The notes under the pieces are model-generated. The model was not told the DNA's origin and did not search any database. It saw nothing but the letters and a program-made list of their open reading frames with translations. Below are positions 8,567 through 15,802 of a stretch of 34,026 nucleotides of DNA, piece by piece (positions within the stretch are counted from its first letter, which is position 1; each line of letters begins with the position of its first letter). The stretch is from Chloroflexales bacterium (GTDB lineage: Bacteria; Chloroflexota; Chloroflexia; Chloroflexales; Chloroflexaceae): contig JAKSDJ010000944.1 of the NCBI GenBank assembly GCA_022360155.1, positions 1-34,026 on the forward strand. The letters are read 5' to 3'. The position numbers were made by a program, and so were the translations under genes.

Positions 8567-9451
8567 TCATTCCTCTCTATTGAGCAACTTTACGACATCG
8601 TGCAATCGATCCAGCGTTTGCATCGTTTGCCCGCCATCAGACCGACTTATCGTTAAAACCAACGCATTACAGATTGCCATTGGAACTGTTAGGGTATGAA
8701 ACTCGCCTTGTGCGCCACGCCGCGATGAAAGCACAATTTTTGGTTTGGGGCGGATCAGCGGACCCAGGGTATCGCTGATCAGAATCCCTGGTGCGCCCAC
8801 CGACATCGCGTGAAGTAACAGCGCTTGCAAGCCTGACGGTCGAGTTCGGAACGCAAATGCCAGAATGACATCGTCAGGCTTGAGCAATAACAGCCGTTCA
8901 GCCAGATCACGCCCTTGCACGCGCAGGTCAACCGTATTGATACCGGAGCGGCGTAAGCGACGATCCATCAATTCAACCAGGGCCATGGCATGGCCGTGCC
9001 CAAAGATAAACACCCGCTGTGCATCACGGATGAGTTGGGCTGCCGCTTCGATCTGCGCCTGCGACACTCGATGGTTTAATTCGTGCAGCGCTTCAATCTC
9101 ATCAGCAATGAGACTGGACAGAATAGAGTCTTCATCGACCTGAGCCAACCGTCGACGAATACGCTCAGCAGGACTGCTTCCATCGCTTTGCTCTTGCAAC
9201 TCACTGCGCAACTCTGGCAGCAACTCCGCCTGCATATCAGCGCGTAACTCAGGATAGCCGCGATAACCAAGCTTTTTTGCAAGCCGCACGGCGGTGGCTT
9301 CATGGACATTCACCCGATTTGCCATCTCGGCAGCAGAGAGGAATGAAGCTTCAACAGGATTGGCAAGTAGTTCGCGCACGAGGCGCTCGTCAGCAGCGGT
9401 GAGTCGGCCAGTGTATTGTTGGATCTTTTGGCGCAAGCTCATCATCGACAT
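8567..9451 (-). CDS. MurR/RpiR-family transcriptional regulator (HTH + SIS domain)
   Basis: A 294-residue regulator. The N-terminal helix-turn-helix of RpiR type spans about residues 1-75 (LTAADERLVRELL, FLSAAEMANRVNVHEATAVRLAKKLGYRGYPELR). A SIS domain follows at about 125-270 (AAQLIRDAQRVFIFGHGHAMALVELMDRRL). In RpiR, MurR and relatives the SIS domain senses phosphorylated sugars or similar small molecules. It is the first gene of the operon and is followed directly by the ABC binding protein, so it probably controls that operon and itself. A short palindrome GCTCTTATAGAGC at 9502-9514, about 50 bp upstream of the start, could be its operator. The start is one of three nearby ATG codons (MSMM), all within nine bases. 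Confidence 0.9.
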   Translation of the reverse strand: MSMMSLRQKIQQYTGRLTAADERLVRELLANPVEASFLSAAEMANRVNVHEATAVRLAKKLGYRGYPELRADMQAELLPELRSELQEQSDGSSPAERIRRRLAQVDEDSILSSLIADEIEALHELNHRVSQAQIEAAAQLIRDAQRVFIFGHGHAMALVELMDRRLRRSGINTVDLRVQGRDLAERLLLLKPDDVILAFAFRTRPSGLQALLLHAMSVGAPGILISDTLGPLIRPKPKIVLSSRRGAQGEFHTLTVPMAICNALVLTISRSDGGQTMQTLDRLHDVVKLLNREE

Positions 9452-9501
9452 TCCCGCTATATGATTTTATCCAAAGACTGAAAGAAACAAACTATGAAAC
9501 A

Positions 9502-9514
9502 GCTCTTATAGAGC
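9502..9514. promoter_or_regulatory. 13-bp palindrome upstream of the RpiR gene, possible operator
   Basis: GCTCT-TAT-AGAGC is a perfect 5-bp inverted repeat with a 3-base centre, about 50 bp before the regulator start. Position and symmetry suit an autoregulatory site, but short palindromes are common by chance. Confidence 0.25.
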
Positions 9515-10540
9515 AGCATATTTCTGTTGGGCTTGACTTTGCAGAGTCTTCATATATAAAGAATACCTTCTCTCTTTCAAAAATACCGTAATTAGGCGCC
9601 GAATGCAAGGATTTATTCAGAATTTTACAATCTGCAATTTTACTTGCAAAATTATCGCCAGCAACAAGAAAAGAGTAAAGAAAAGGTAAACCACTCATGC
9701 TGTTCAACACGGCATCAAATCTCATTTTATAAGCGAAATACGCCATTTTATGTACAGCACAAACCCTGCACACGCATGCAGCGCTTCTTTAGATCTGGCA
9801 ATGAGATAAAGTATAGTATATAACAAGATTTGAGATAGTATGCTCATCGGTCAGACTTCAGGGCATCGTAAGCGCCCGTTGTTGCCTGACTACGCTCCGC
9901 ATTAGCACAGACTCTACGATATTTTGAACCTTAGCAACCCGAACAGGACGCCCTGCTGCTTCGGTATGCGGTCGCACTACGTTCCCTGGCGCAGACAGAA
10001 CGTACGACGCACAACACCTTAGCAACATGCTGCCACCATCCTGACAGCTCACCGCAAGCGCCTAGGTTGATTGGTATCATCTACCGTCGTATTGACTTTA
10101 TGAACAATGATAATTAGTTATAATTAGCTGCCATTATACTGGCTTTCGGCACATTCATGTTATAACAACAGCCTGAAGGCAACTCTGTCGAAGTTTGTTT
10201 GCGTTACTGAGAGGTGAGCGACAGTATGAAGCACATTAGCCCTCCAGCTTCATCATGTCGGCCAGATTCTGCGATAGAATCCCGATCTACCGGCAGATAC
10301 AGCACACCAAGCGAAACTCAGGCGTGAACGATTCGTACCACAGCTCTTTCGCTTCAAAAAGGTCTCATCGCTCGAATATTTCCATGGGCGCTAGTCTATA
10401 TGAAAATATATTGGCGGAATTGCCGCAAACTGAGGCTCTCGCTGCAATCTTTATCCTTTATATAGACTTCTGAGGAATAAACGACATTATCGCATTAGGA
10501 AAAGTTCAGATGCCACGCTTGACCTATGCTATGGCAAGTA
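9515..10540. other. Long stretch without a convincing gene
   Basis: Between the RpiR gene and lpdA about 1.2 kb carries no reading frame I can support. The frames present (up to 93 residues) have no recognisable domain, biased composition and no good ribosome site. The DNA is more A+T-rich than its surroundings, with TATA-like stretches near 9550, 9820 and 10105. It could hold promoters, a small RNA or the remains of decayed genes. A tiny frame starting ATG at 10226 (33 codons, Ser/Pro-rich) was not accepted as a gene. Confidence 0.5.
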
Positions 10541-10588
10541 TCGCATTGAAGATGACCTCCACAGGGAAAGCCCATCTTCAACGCGATT
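10541..10588. repeat. 15-bp imperfect inverted repeat downstream of lpdA
   Basis: ATCGCATTGAAGATG (10541-10555) pairs with CATCTTCAACGCGAT (10574-10588), with one mispair that becomes a G-U wobble in minus-strand RNA. The loop is 18 nt. It lies 84 bp past the lpdA stop and could end or stabilise that transcript. No T-run follows on the minus strand, so it is not a standard intrinsic terminator. Confidence 0.5.
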
Positions 10589-10671
10589 TCTCGTTTTAGC
10601 TGCAGCAATGCGCCTGCAAGCGCATCACCGCATTACCCGCAATATTATGACGCACAACACGCAATCCAGCG

Positions 10672-12084
10672 TTAAATATGGATTGCCGCTCCATTGACAA
10701 CAGCGTGAGACGCTTCACCAATCGCTTCATAAAGTGTCGGGTGAGCGTGAACTGTATGCATCATGCTCTCGCCGGTCGACTCGTGACTCAGCGCAATACC
10801 GCCTTCACTGATCATCTCCGTCACATGCGGGCCGACCATGTGAACACCGAGGATCTCATCATACTGCTTGTCGGCGACAATCTTGATGAAGCCAAAGCGG
10901 CTCTGTCCCAAAATGCGCGCTTTACCGTTGGCAGAGAAGGGAAACTTTCCAACCTTCACGTCATAACCGCATTCTTTGGCTTTGGCTTCGCTCAAACCGA
11001 CACTCGCAACTTCCGGATTACAGTAGGTGCAAGCGGGGATTTTCTCATAGTCAAGCGGGTGAACATTTTGACCAGCAATATGTTCGACCACCAGAATACC
11101 TTCAGCCGACGCCTTATGTGCCAACCAGGGCGTCGCCACAGTACAGTCGCCAATTGCATAGACCCCCTCGACACTGGTGCGCATATACCCATCGACCTCG
11201 ATAAAGCCGCGCCCATCGAGCTTGACCCCAGCCTCCTCCAAGCCCATACCCTTCGTATTGGGTTGAATGCCGATACCCAAGAGCACCCGTTCAAACTGGA
11301 GTTTGTGGGCTTTGCCTTTGTTGTCAGCAATATCCACAACAACCTGGTTATCGCTTCGATCTACGCCTTCAAGCTTGGCCCCAGGCATAAGGGTTAGGCC
11401 GCGACGTTGCAACGCCTTGGCTAACTCAGCGCTGACCTCTTCGTCCTCGACCGGCACGATACGAGGCAAGGCTTCAACAACCGTAACATCAGCACCGAAC
11501 GAGCGATACATCGAGGCGAACTCGATACCAATAGCGCCAGCGCCAATAACAAGCAAGCTCTTGGGAACAGACGTTAGTTCCAGAATCCCAGTTGACGAGA
11601 GGATGCGGTCTTCGTCGAACTCAATACCTGGCAAACTGCGCGGGCGTCCGCCGGTTGCAACGATAATATGCTTAGCCTGAAGCATCTGCTCGCCGCCATC
11701 GTTCAGATTGACACGCACTTTGCCACGACCAGCAACACTGCCCCGGCCATTATAGACATCAACCTTATTCTTCTTCATGAGGAAAGCCACGCCATCAGTG
11801 CTCTGCTTGACCACGGTTTGTTTATGTTTCATAGCCGCCGTTAAATCAAAACTAACATCTTTCGTTATGACGCCGAAGCGTTTGCCTTCCTTGACTTCTT
11901 CGAGCAAATCAGCGCTGTGCAGCAGCGCCTTGGTAGGAATACACCCGACATTCAAACAGACGCCGCCAAGATATTTTGATTCGACCATTGCTGTTTTCAA
12001 ACCGAGCTGTCCAGCCCGTACTGCGGCAACATAACCCCCTGGTCCCGAACCAATAATTACAATATCATAGACTGTATCAGTCAC
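10672..12084 (-). CDS. lpdA: Dihydrolipoyl dehydrogenase (E3)
   Basis: A flavoprotein that reoxidises dihydrolipoyl groups with NAD+ as the E3 subunit of 2-oxoacid dehydrogenase or glycine cleavage complexes. The 470 residues match the family length. FAD-binding GSGPGG is at residues 12-17, the redox disulfide at Cys43 and Cys48 (GGVCLNVGCIPTK), NAD-binding GAGAIGIE in the middle, YAIGD before the interface domain, and the catalytic His-Glu pair in HAHPTLYEA near the end. The frame is open 44 codons further upstream, but GTG at 12084 is chosen because AGGAGAAAGG lies eight bases before it and the fold begins at once (VTDTVYDIVIIG). No E1, E2 or lipoylation gene is adjacent, so which complex it serves cannot be told. 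Confidence 0.95.
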   Translation of the reverse strand: MTDTVYDIVIIGSGPGGYVAAVRAGQLGLKTAMVESKYLGGVCLNVGCIPTKALLHSADLLEEVKEGKRFGVITKDVSFDLTAAMKHKQTVVKQSTDGVAFLMKKNKVDVYNGRGSVAGRGKVRVNLNDGGEQMLQAKHIIVATGGRPRSLPGIEFDEDRILSSTGILELTSVPKSLLVIGAGAIGIEFASMYRSFGADVTVVEALPRIVPVEDEEVSAELAKALQRRGLTLMPGAKLEGVDRSDNQVVVDIADNKGKAHKLQFERVLLGIGIQPNTKGMGLEEAGVKLDGRGFIEVDGYMRTSVEGVYAIGDCTVATPWLAHKASAEGILVVEHIAGQNVHPLDYEKIPACTYCNPEVASVGLSEAKAKECGYDVKVGKFPFSANGKARILGQSRFGFIKIVADKQYDEILGVHMVGPHVTEMISEGGIALSHESTGESMMHTVHAHPTLYEAIGEASHAVVNGAAIHI

Positions 12085-12127
12085 TGTACTAACCTTTCTC
12101 CTATGTCTGGAATGTGCGGGAAGACTT

Positions 12128-12133
12128 ATTATA
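12128..12133 (-). promoter_or_regulatory. -10 element of the lpdA promoter
   Basis: On the minus strand TATAAT (12133-12128) sits about 45 bp before the lpdA GTG and would give a leader of roughly 37 nt containing the strong Shine-Dalgarno run. The -35 region is poor, so support is moderate. Confidence 0.4.
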
Positions 12134-12263
12134 CACCAAGACATAGATTGTACGATGCGATTTTGACAATATGTTGTGCAGGCGCATGATGCCCAAGCAA
12201 CACAGCGAGGCGCCAAGGAAAGCGTAGTAAAGCTTCGCCCAATACAGGATCATGAACGTCGGC

Positions 12264-13661
12264 TTATCCGATTAAGATCTGTTCTTCGGGATAAACTACC
12301 GGTTGATGCCGTTGCTGTTTCGCCAGCGCGACAATGATTGTCAATGCACCTAGCCGCCCCCAAAACATCATCAGGATAATAACCATCTGTCCAAAGAGAT
12401 TAAGCTCACCCGTAAATGCTAGCGTCAGACCACACGTCGCAAATGCCGAAACCACTTCGAAGAACGCAGCGTCCAAGGAGGCTTCAGGATGAGTCAGGAG
12501 AATGAGCCATGTCGAGAGCAAGACTAGAAAGAGCGAGATAGTCAAGACAGCGGCAGCTTTGCGCACCATGCCAACCGCAATCGTTCGCCCGCCAATTTGT
12601 GCATTGGGTAACCCACGGGCATAGCCCCACAATGCCAGCATGAGCACCGCAAACGTGCCAGTAGTAATTCCGCCGCCCATTGAAGCTGGCGCACAACCAA
12701 TGAACATCAGCACAATCAGCAACAACTCGCTCGCTGAAGTCAATTGATCGAATGAAACAATACCCGCAAATCCAGCGGTACGGGCTGAAATGGACTGAAA
12801 GAAGGACATTAAGAAACGGCGAAACCAGGATTCATCAACCAACACGCCTGTGGGCCGGCTCTCGGCCAGCACTATCCCCAACCCGCCGGCCGTTACCAAA
12901 AAAGCGATCACGACTAACGTGATCTTGGTATGGAGCGAGAATCGTCGTTCCTTCGGCCACGTCAACAAATCTGCCAACACCGGAATACCGAGGCCGCCAA
13001 GAAAAATCAGTGAACCCAGAATAAGCAGGCTGATATTGTCTTTAGGAATGCCAGTGGGGTAATCAGGCAATCCTGTGAACAGATCAAAACCTGCGTTGCA
13101 AAAGGCTGAAACCGCATGAAAAACAGCATAAAAGGCTGCCTGACTATCGCCAAGATCATTGCGCCAATGCAGCCAGAGCAATATCGCGCCAATACCCTCG
13201 ATAGCCAACACCGTCGATAACACTCGTCGGGTGAGTTTGAGGATGGCGCCGGGTACAATCAGGCCTAGCGAATCACTCAACGCCAGGCGAGCCATGAGCG
13301 AGACCCTGCGCCCAAGCAAACGGAACATTATGACCGCTATGACCATAAAGCCGACACCGCCGATCTGGATGAGAATCAACAACAGGATCTGACCCCAAAT
13401 GGTCAAATCCTGGACAGGCACGATGATCGACAGGCCGGTCACACTCAGGGCAGAGGTGGCAGTAAACAGCGCCTCGTTCCAATAGAGTGGGCGTTCGGCG
13501 CCAACCCACGGCAACATCAGCAAAATCGTGCCGCTCGCAACCAATACCAACAAGCCAAGCACAATCCGCAACGGCGGCGGCAGCAAGCGCTGTCGGGCTG
13601 GTCGTGAAAGGCGTTCCAAGGATGTCTTAGGCGGTATGTTCCGAAATACCTGCCGACTCAT
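12264..13661 (-). CDS. TrkH/KtrB-family potassium channel subunit
   Basis: A 465-residue membrane protein forming the K+ pore of a Trk/Ktr uptake system. Four pseudo-repeats each give a pore loop with a filter-like segment: SVTGL (73-77), NAGFD (189-193), RTAGF (294-298) and TCGL (409-412). The length of about 450-480 and the absence of long extra N-terminal helices resemble KtrB-type proteins. GCAPASMGGG before the third-repeat helix is also typical. Its ATG overlaps the stop of the upstream trkA-like gene (ATGA), so the two are translationally coupled. It is the last gene of the pair. Na+ coupling, usual for Ktr systems, cannot be read from the sequence. Confidence 0.93.
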   Translation of the reverse strand: MSRQVFRNIPPKTSLERLSRPARQRLLPPPLRIVLGLLVLVASGTILLMLPWVGAERPLYWNEALFTATSALSVTGLSIIVPVQDLTIWGQILLLILIQIGGVGFMVIAVIMFRLLGRRVSLMARLALSDSLGLIVPGAILKLTRRVLSTVLAIEGIGAILLWLHWRNDLGDSQAAFYAVFHAVSAFCNAGFDLFTGLPDYPTGIPKDNISLLILGSLIFLGGLGIPVLADLLTWPKERRFSLHTKITLVVIAFLVTAGGLGIVLAESRPTGVLVDESWFRRFLMSFFQSISARTAGFAGIVSFDQLTSASELLLIVLMFIGCAPASMGGGITTGTFAVLMLALWGYARGLPNAQIGGRTIAVGMVRKAAAVLTISLFLVLLSTWLILLTHPEASLDAAFFEVVSAFATCGLTLAFTGELNLFGQMVIILMMFWGRLGALTIIVALAKQQRHQPVVYPEEQILIG

Positions 13662-14326
13662 GATAGTTCACAAAAGCGAGCAATGCTTGTGTCTGCACCA
13701 ATCACCAGCAATATATCGTTCTCTTCAAATATATAGTTGACAGGCGGCGAAACGGTTAACGCCGAACCGCGCCGAACCGCAAGAACATTAATTCCATAGC
13801 GGCGGCGCATATCTGTCTCGATAAGCGTATGCTCGACCATCGAAGGGGGAACCCGAAGCTCGGCGACGCTAAACCCTGGTCCAAGTTCAAGATGATCTAG
13901 CACACGTGGTTCCGCCAAAACCCAGGCTAGACGCTGCCCGGCTTCATGTTCTGGTAACACCACACGGTCGGCCCCAACACGCAGCAGAATTGCCTGCTGA
14001 CGCTCGGTCAGCGCTTTACAGACGACATGTTTGACCCCGAGGCTCTTCAGCGCTACGGTCGTCATCAGGTTGCCTTCAAAATTGTTGCCAATAGCTACAA
14101 CGACCGTATCAAATGATATTATGTCAACTGCACTGAGCGCATCTTCGTTGGTAGAGTCAAGCGACACTGCTTGGGTAATCTGGTCCGACAAGCGTTGAAC
14201 AATCTCAGTATCCCGGTCAATCCCTAACACATGAAACCCTTGCTCCATTAACGTCATTGCAAGGCTCGTTCCAAATCGCCCAAGGCCAATGACCGCAAAT
14301 TCCTTTTTACCATTCCGGCGGGCCAT
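13658..14326 (-). CDS. TrkA/KtrA-family RCK protein gating the potassium channel
   Basis: A 222-residue cytoplasmic subunit with one RCK_N domain (Rossmann GLGRFGTSLA near the start, ending in the acidic GIDRDTE after beta-2, which binds the nucleotide ribose) and one RCK_C domain (about 140-222). Proteins of this size form an octameric ring under KtrB and gate it with ATP/ADP or NAD(H); c-di-AMP binding to RCK_C is known in several phyla. ATG at 14326 is chosen because GGGGAG lies four bases before it; an in-frame start at 14338 adds four residues. It overlaps the channel gene by four bases. A long leader seems to precede it (see 14339-14623), which may regulate the operon. Confidence 0.92.
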   Translation of the reverse strand: MARRNGKKEFAVIGLGRFGTSLAMTLMEQGFHVLGIDRDTEIVQRLSDQITQAVSLDSTNEDALSAVDIISFDTVVVAIGNNFEGNLMTTVALKSLGVKHVVCKALTERQQAILLRVGADRVVLPEHEAGQRLAWVLAEPRVLDHLELGPGFSVAELRVPPSMVEHTLIETDMRRRYGINVLAVRRGSALTVSPPVNYIFEENDILLVIGADTSIARFCELS

Positions 14327-14436
14327 TACGCTCCCCATTTCACGAGTAAGACAAGGTCCGTGGCCATTTTATATTCGGTAGAATTTTTGGCTCCTGGAGA
14401 TAGTATGTATGACTTTGCTATAAGCTTGCGAGTGAT

Positions 14437-14465
14437 CGATGCGGGCGGTAAAACCGCCCGCATCG
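14437..14465 (-). repeat. Perfect 13-bp stem-loop in the trkA leader region
   Basis: CGATGCGGGCGGT (14437-14449) and its exact complement (14453-14465) flank a 3-base loop. It is G+C-rich and very stable. No T-run follows on either strand. It lies 111 bp before the trkA start, inside the transcript predicted from the -10 element near 14620. Confidence 0.85.
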
Positions 14466-14617
14466 CCTGCCAGTAACAGATCGATGCAACGACAACACCG
14501 CCCCGGTATCTTACGCTTAGCCAGTGACAGTGCAACTGCCTGCTTGTTCCAAAGAACCAGATTTTACTCCCACGAACCTCTATCCAAATAAGCTAGTATC
14601 TAAAAATATTATCTACC

Positions 14618-14623
14618 ATTATA
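14618..14623 (-). promoter_or_regulatory. Possible -10 element for the trkA-trkH operon
   Basis: Minus-strand TATAAT (14623-14618) would start a transcript near 14611 with a leader of about 285 nt. The -35 is weak. Together with the stem-loop at 14437-14465 it suggests a structured leader. I see no other feature in 14327-14775. Confidence 0.3.
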
Positions 14624-14772
14624 CGCATCTCTGGCGTATTGTACATTAAGCTTCTTTAACTTCAGAATACCTGCGGGTAGTTTAACGGCTGCCGCCAATC
14701 ACCGACGCCAAACGTGCCAGCGATCCCAGAGGCGTTTGCAATTATATTGATTCCAATTACCCACACAGAGTA

Positions 14773-14781
14773 TGCTACAAT
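14773..14781 (+). promoter_or_regulatory. Extended -10 promoter just before tatD (leaderless start)
   Basis: TGCTACAAT (14773-14781) is an extended -10. Its last base is six bases before the tatD ATG, so the expected start point falls on or next to the A of the ATG at 14788. No Shine-Dalgarno run lies before the ATG, which fits a leaderless mRNA. Confidence 0.5.
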
Positions 14782-14787
14782 GCTCAC

Positions 14788-15582
14788 ATGGCTAACGAGT
14801 TTCGTCTCATAGATACGCACACCCATCTTCATGCAGCACATTTTGATGAAGACCGAGCTATAGTGCTGGAACGGGCGGCTGTTGCTGGTGTGGCGCGGAT
14901 TGTCGAAATCGGTTATGACTTAGCATCAAGCCAAGCAGCGCTCGCGCTCGCAGACGATTATCCGCAGATCTTTGCCGTCGTCGGCATCCAGCCCAACCAC
15001 GCTGTCGATCTGCCTCCCGATTGGGTAGATCAGGTGCATAGCTTGGCACATCACCCGAAAGTCGTCGCTATTGGCGAGATCGGATTTGATTATCATTGGA
15101 ATGTGGCATCACCCCAATATCAGGAACAAGTCTTTCGTGAGCAACTATGCCTCGCCCGTGAATTGGAATTGCCTGTGGTCATCCACAGCCGTGACGCTCA
15201 AGCCGATACGATCAGAGTATTGCGCGATGCAGTGACACGTGGCGAAGCGTTGCCACGTGGCATCATGCATTCCTTCTCGGGCGATTGGGCATATGCCGAA
15301 TCCTGTCTTGAAATAGGCTTTTTACTCTCATTCTCGGGTCCAGTTACGTTTCCCAAGGCGAGCAGTTTACACGATGCAGCCTGCCGTGCGCCGCTTGATC
15401 GAATCCTAACTGAAACCGACTGCCCTTATCTCAGCCCGCACCCGCTGCGCGGCAAGCGCAACGAACCGAGAAATGTACGACTGATTACCGAGCGGCTGGC
15501 CGAACTGCGGAACCTGAGTCTAGAGAGCGTAGCGTCCATCATCTGGAACAATGCAAGCAATATCTTTAGATTTTGTGCATAA
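14788..15582 (+). CDS. tatD: TatD-family metal-dependent deoxyribonuclease
   Basis: A 264-residue hydrolase of the TatD family (amidohydrolase-like TIM barrel), a metal-dependent 3'-5' exonuclease on DNA and possibly RNA, acting in DNA repair and quality control. Metal ligands and motifs are in the expected order: DTHTHLH (His11, His13), Glu97 in GEIGFDYHW, His133 in VIHSRDA, His161 in GIMHSFSG, and the TETDCPYLSPHPLRGKRNEP motif near the end. Length matches the family (about 255-265). The ATG is supported by the immediate start of the conserved fold and the promoter directly before it. It is divergent from trkA and about 200 bp upstream of the transglutaminase gene, with a MITE-like element between. 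Confidence 0.94.
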   Translation: MANEFRLIDTHTHLHAAHFDEDRAIVLERAAVAGVARIVEIGYDLASSQAALALADDYPQIFAVVGIQPNHAVDLPPDWVDQVHSLAHHPKVVAIGEIGFDYHWNVASPQYQEQVFREQLCLARELELPVVIHSRDAQADTIRVLRDAVTRGEALPRGIMHSFSGDWAYAESCLEIGFLLSFSGPVTFPKASSLHDAACRAPLDRILTETDCPYLSPHPLRGKRNEPRNVRLITERLAELRNLSLESVASIIWNNASNIFRFCA

Positions 15583-15625
15583 GCAAAGACATAGTAATCA
15601 ATTTCTCTTCCTATTCTCTTCCTAT

Positions 15626-15753
15626 TACTACAACGAGCCATGTCATGCTGCACGACATGACGAATCGCCTGGGAAGCGGGTGCGAGACCCTTCGCGACGC
15701 TCAGGGTGACATCGGCGTTCCAACGAGGTGGGTCGGGAAGTCTCGTTGTAGTA
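15626..15753. mobile_element. 128-bp MITE-like element with 12-bp terminal inverted repeats
   Basis: TACTACAACGAG (15626-15637) and its exact reverse complement (15742-15753) bound a 104-bp non-coding core. Each end has an outer TA, which can be read as a TA target duplication around CTACAACGAG ends, as in Tc1/mariner-IS630 MITEs. CTAT also flanks both sides (15622-15625 and 15754-15757). The core holds CATGTC/GACATG inverted repeats and a CCCTTCGCGACGCTCAGGG segment. On the minus strand that resembles the dispersed TGTCACCCTGAGCG-type repeats I recall from many bacterial genomes. It sits between tatD and tgpA and ends 27 bp before the tgpA -10. No transposase is encoded. Confidence 0.6.
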
Positions 15754-15779
15754 CTATGCACCACATAACTATGTGCCAA

Positions 15780-15802
15780 TATAATAAGTGAACGTTAACG
15801 TT
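15780..15802 (+). promoter_or_regulatory. TATAAT box and 12-bp palindrome at the tgpA start
   Basis: A perfect TATAAT at 15780-15785 is followed by the perfect palindrome AACGTTAACGTT (15791-15802), which lies just before ATG 15803 and just after GTG 15788. Transcription should start at about 15792, within the palindrome. That would make ATG 15803 the real start with an about 11-nt leader, and the palindrome a good place for a repressor. The -35 is weak. Confidence 0.45.

Noticed and set aside
9492-9773. A 93-codon minus-strand frame upstream of the RpiR gene
   Set aside because: No motif, odd residue use, no Shine-Dalgarno run, and it sits in A+T-rich DNA where chance frames are common.
10255-10473. 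A 72-codon plus-strand frame in the empty region
   Set aside because: No family resemblance or ribosome site and a Ser/His/Arg-rich random-looking sequence.
10678-11397. A 239-codon plus-strand frame opposite lpdA
   Set aside because: It is antisense to an unmistakable dihydrolipoyl dehydrogenase and shows no domain of its own.
14327-14623. A ydaO/kimA-type c-di-AMP riboswitch before trkA
   Set aside because: The gene is a typical target, but the conserved blocks I know from this class (GGAACC-like, GACAGCUAAC-like segments) are not present on the minus strand. A covariance search would decide.
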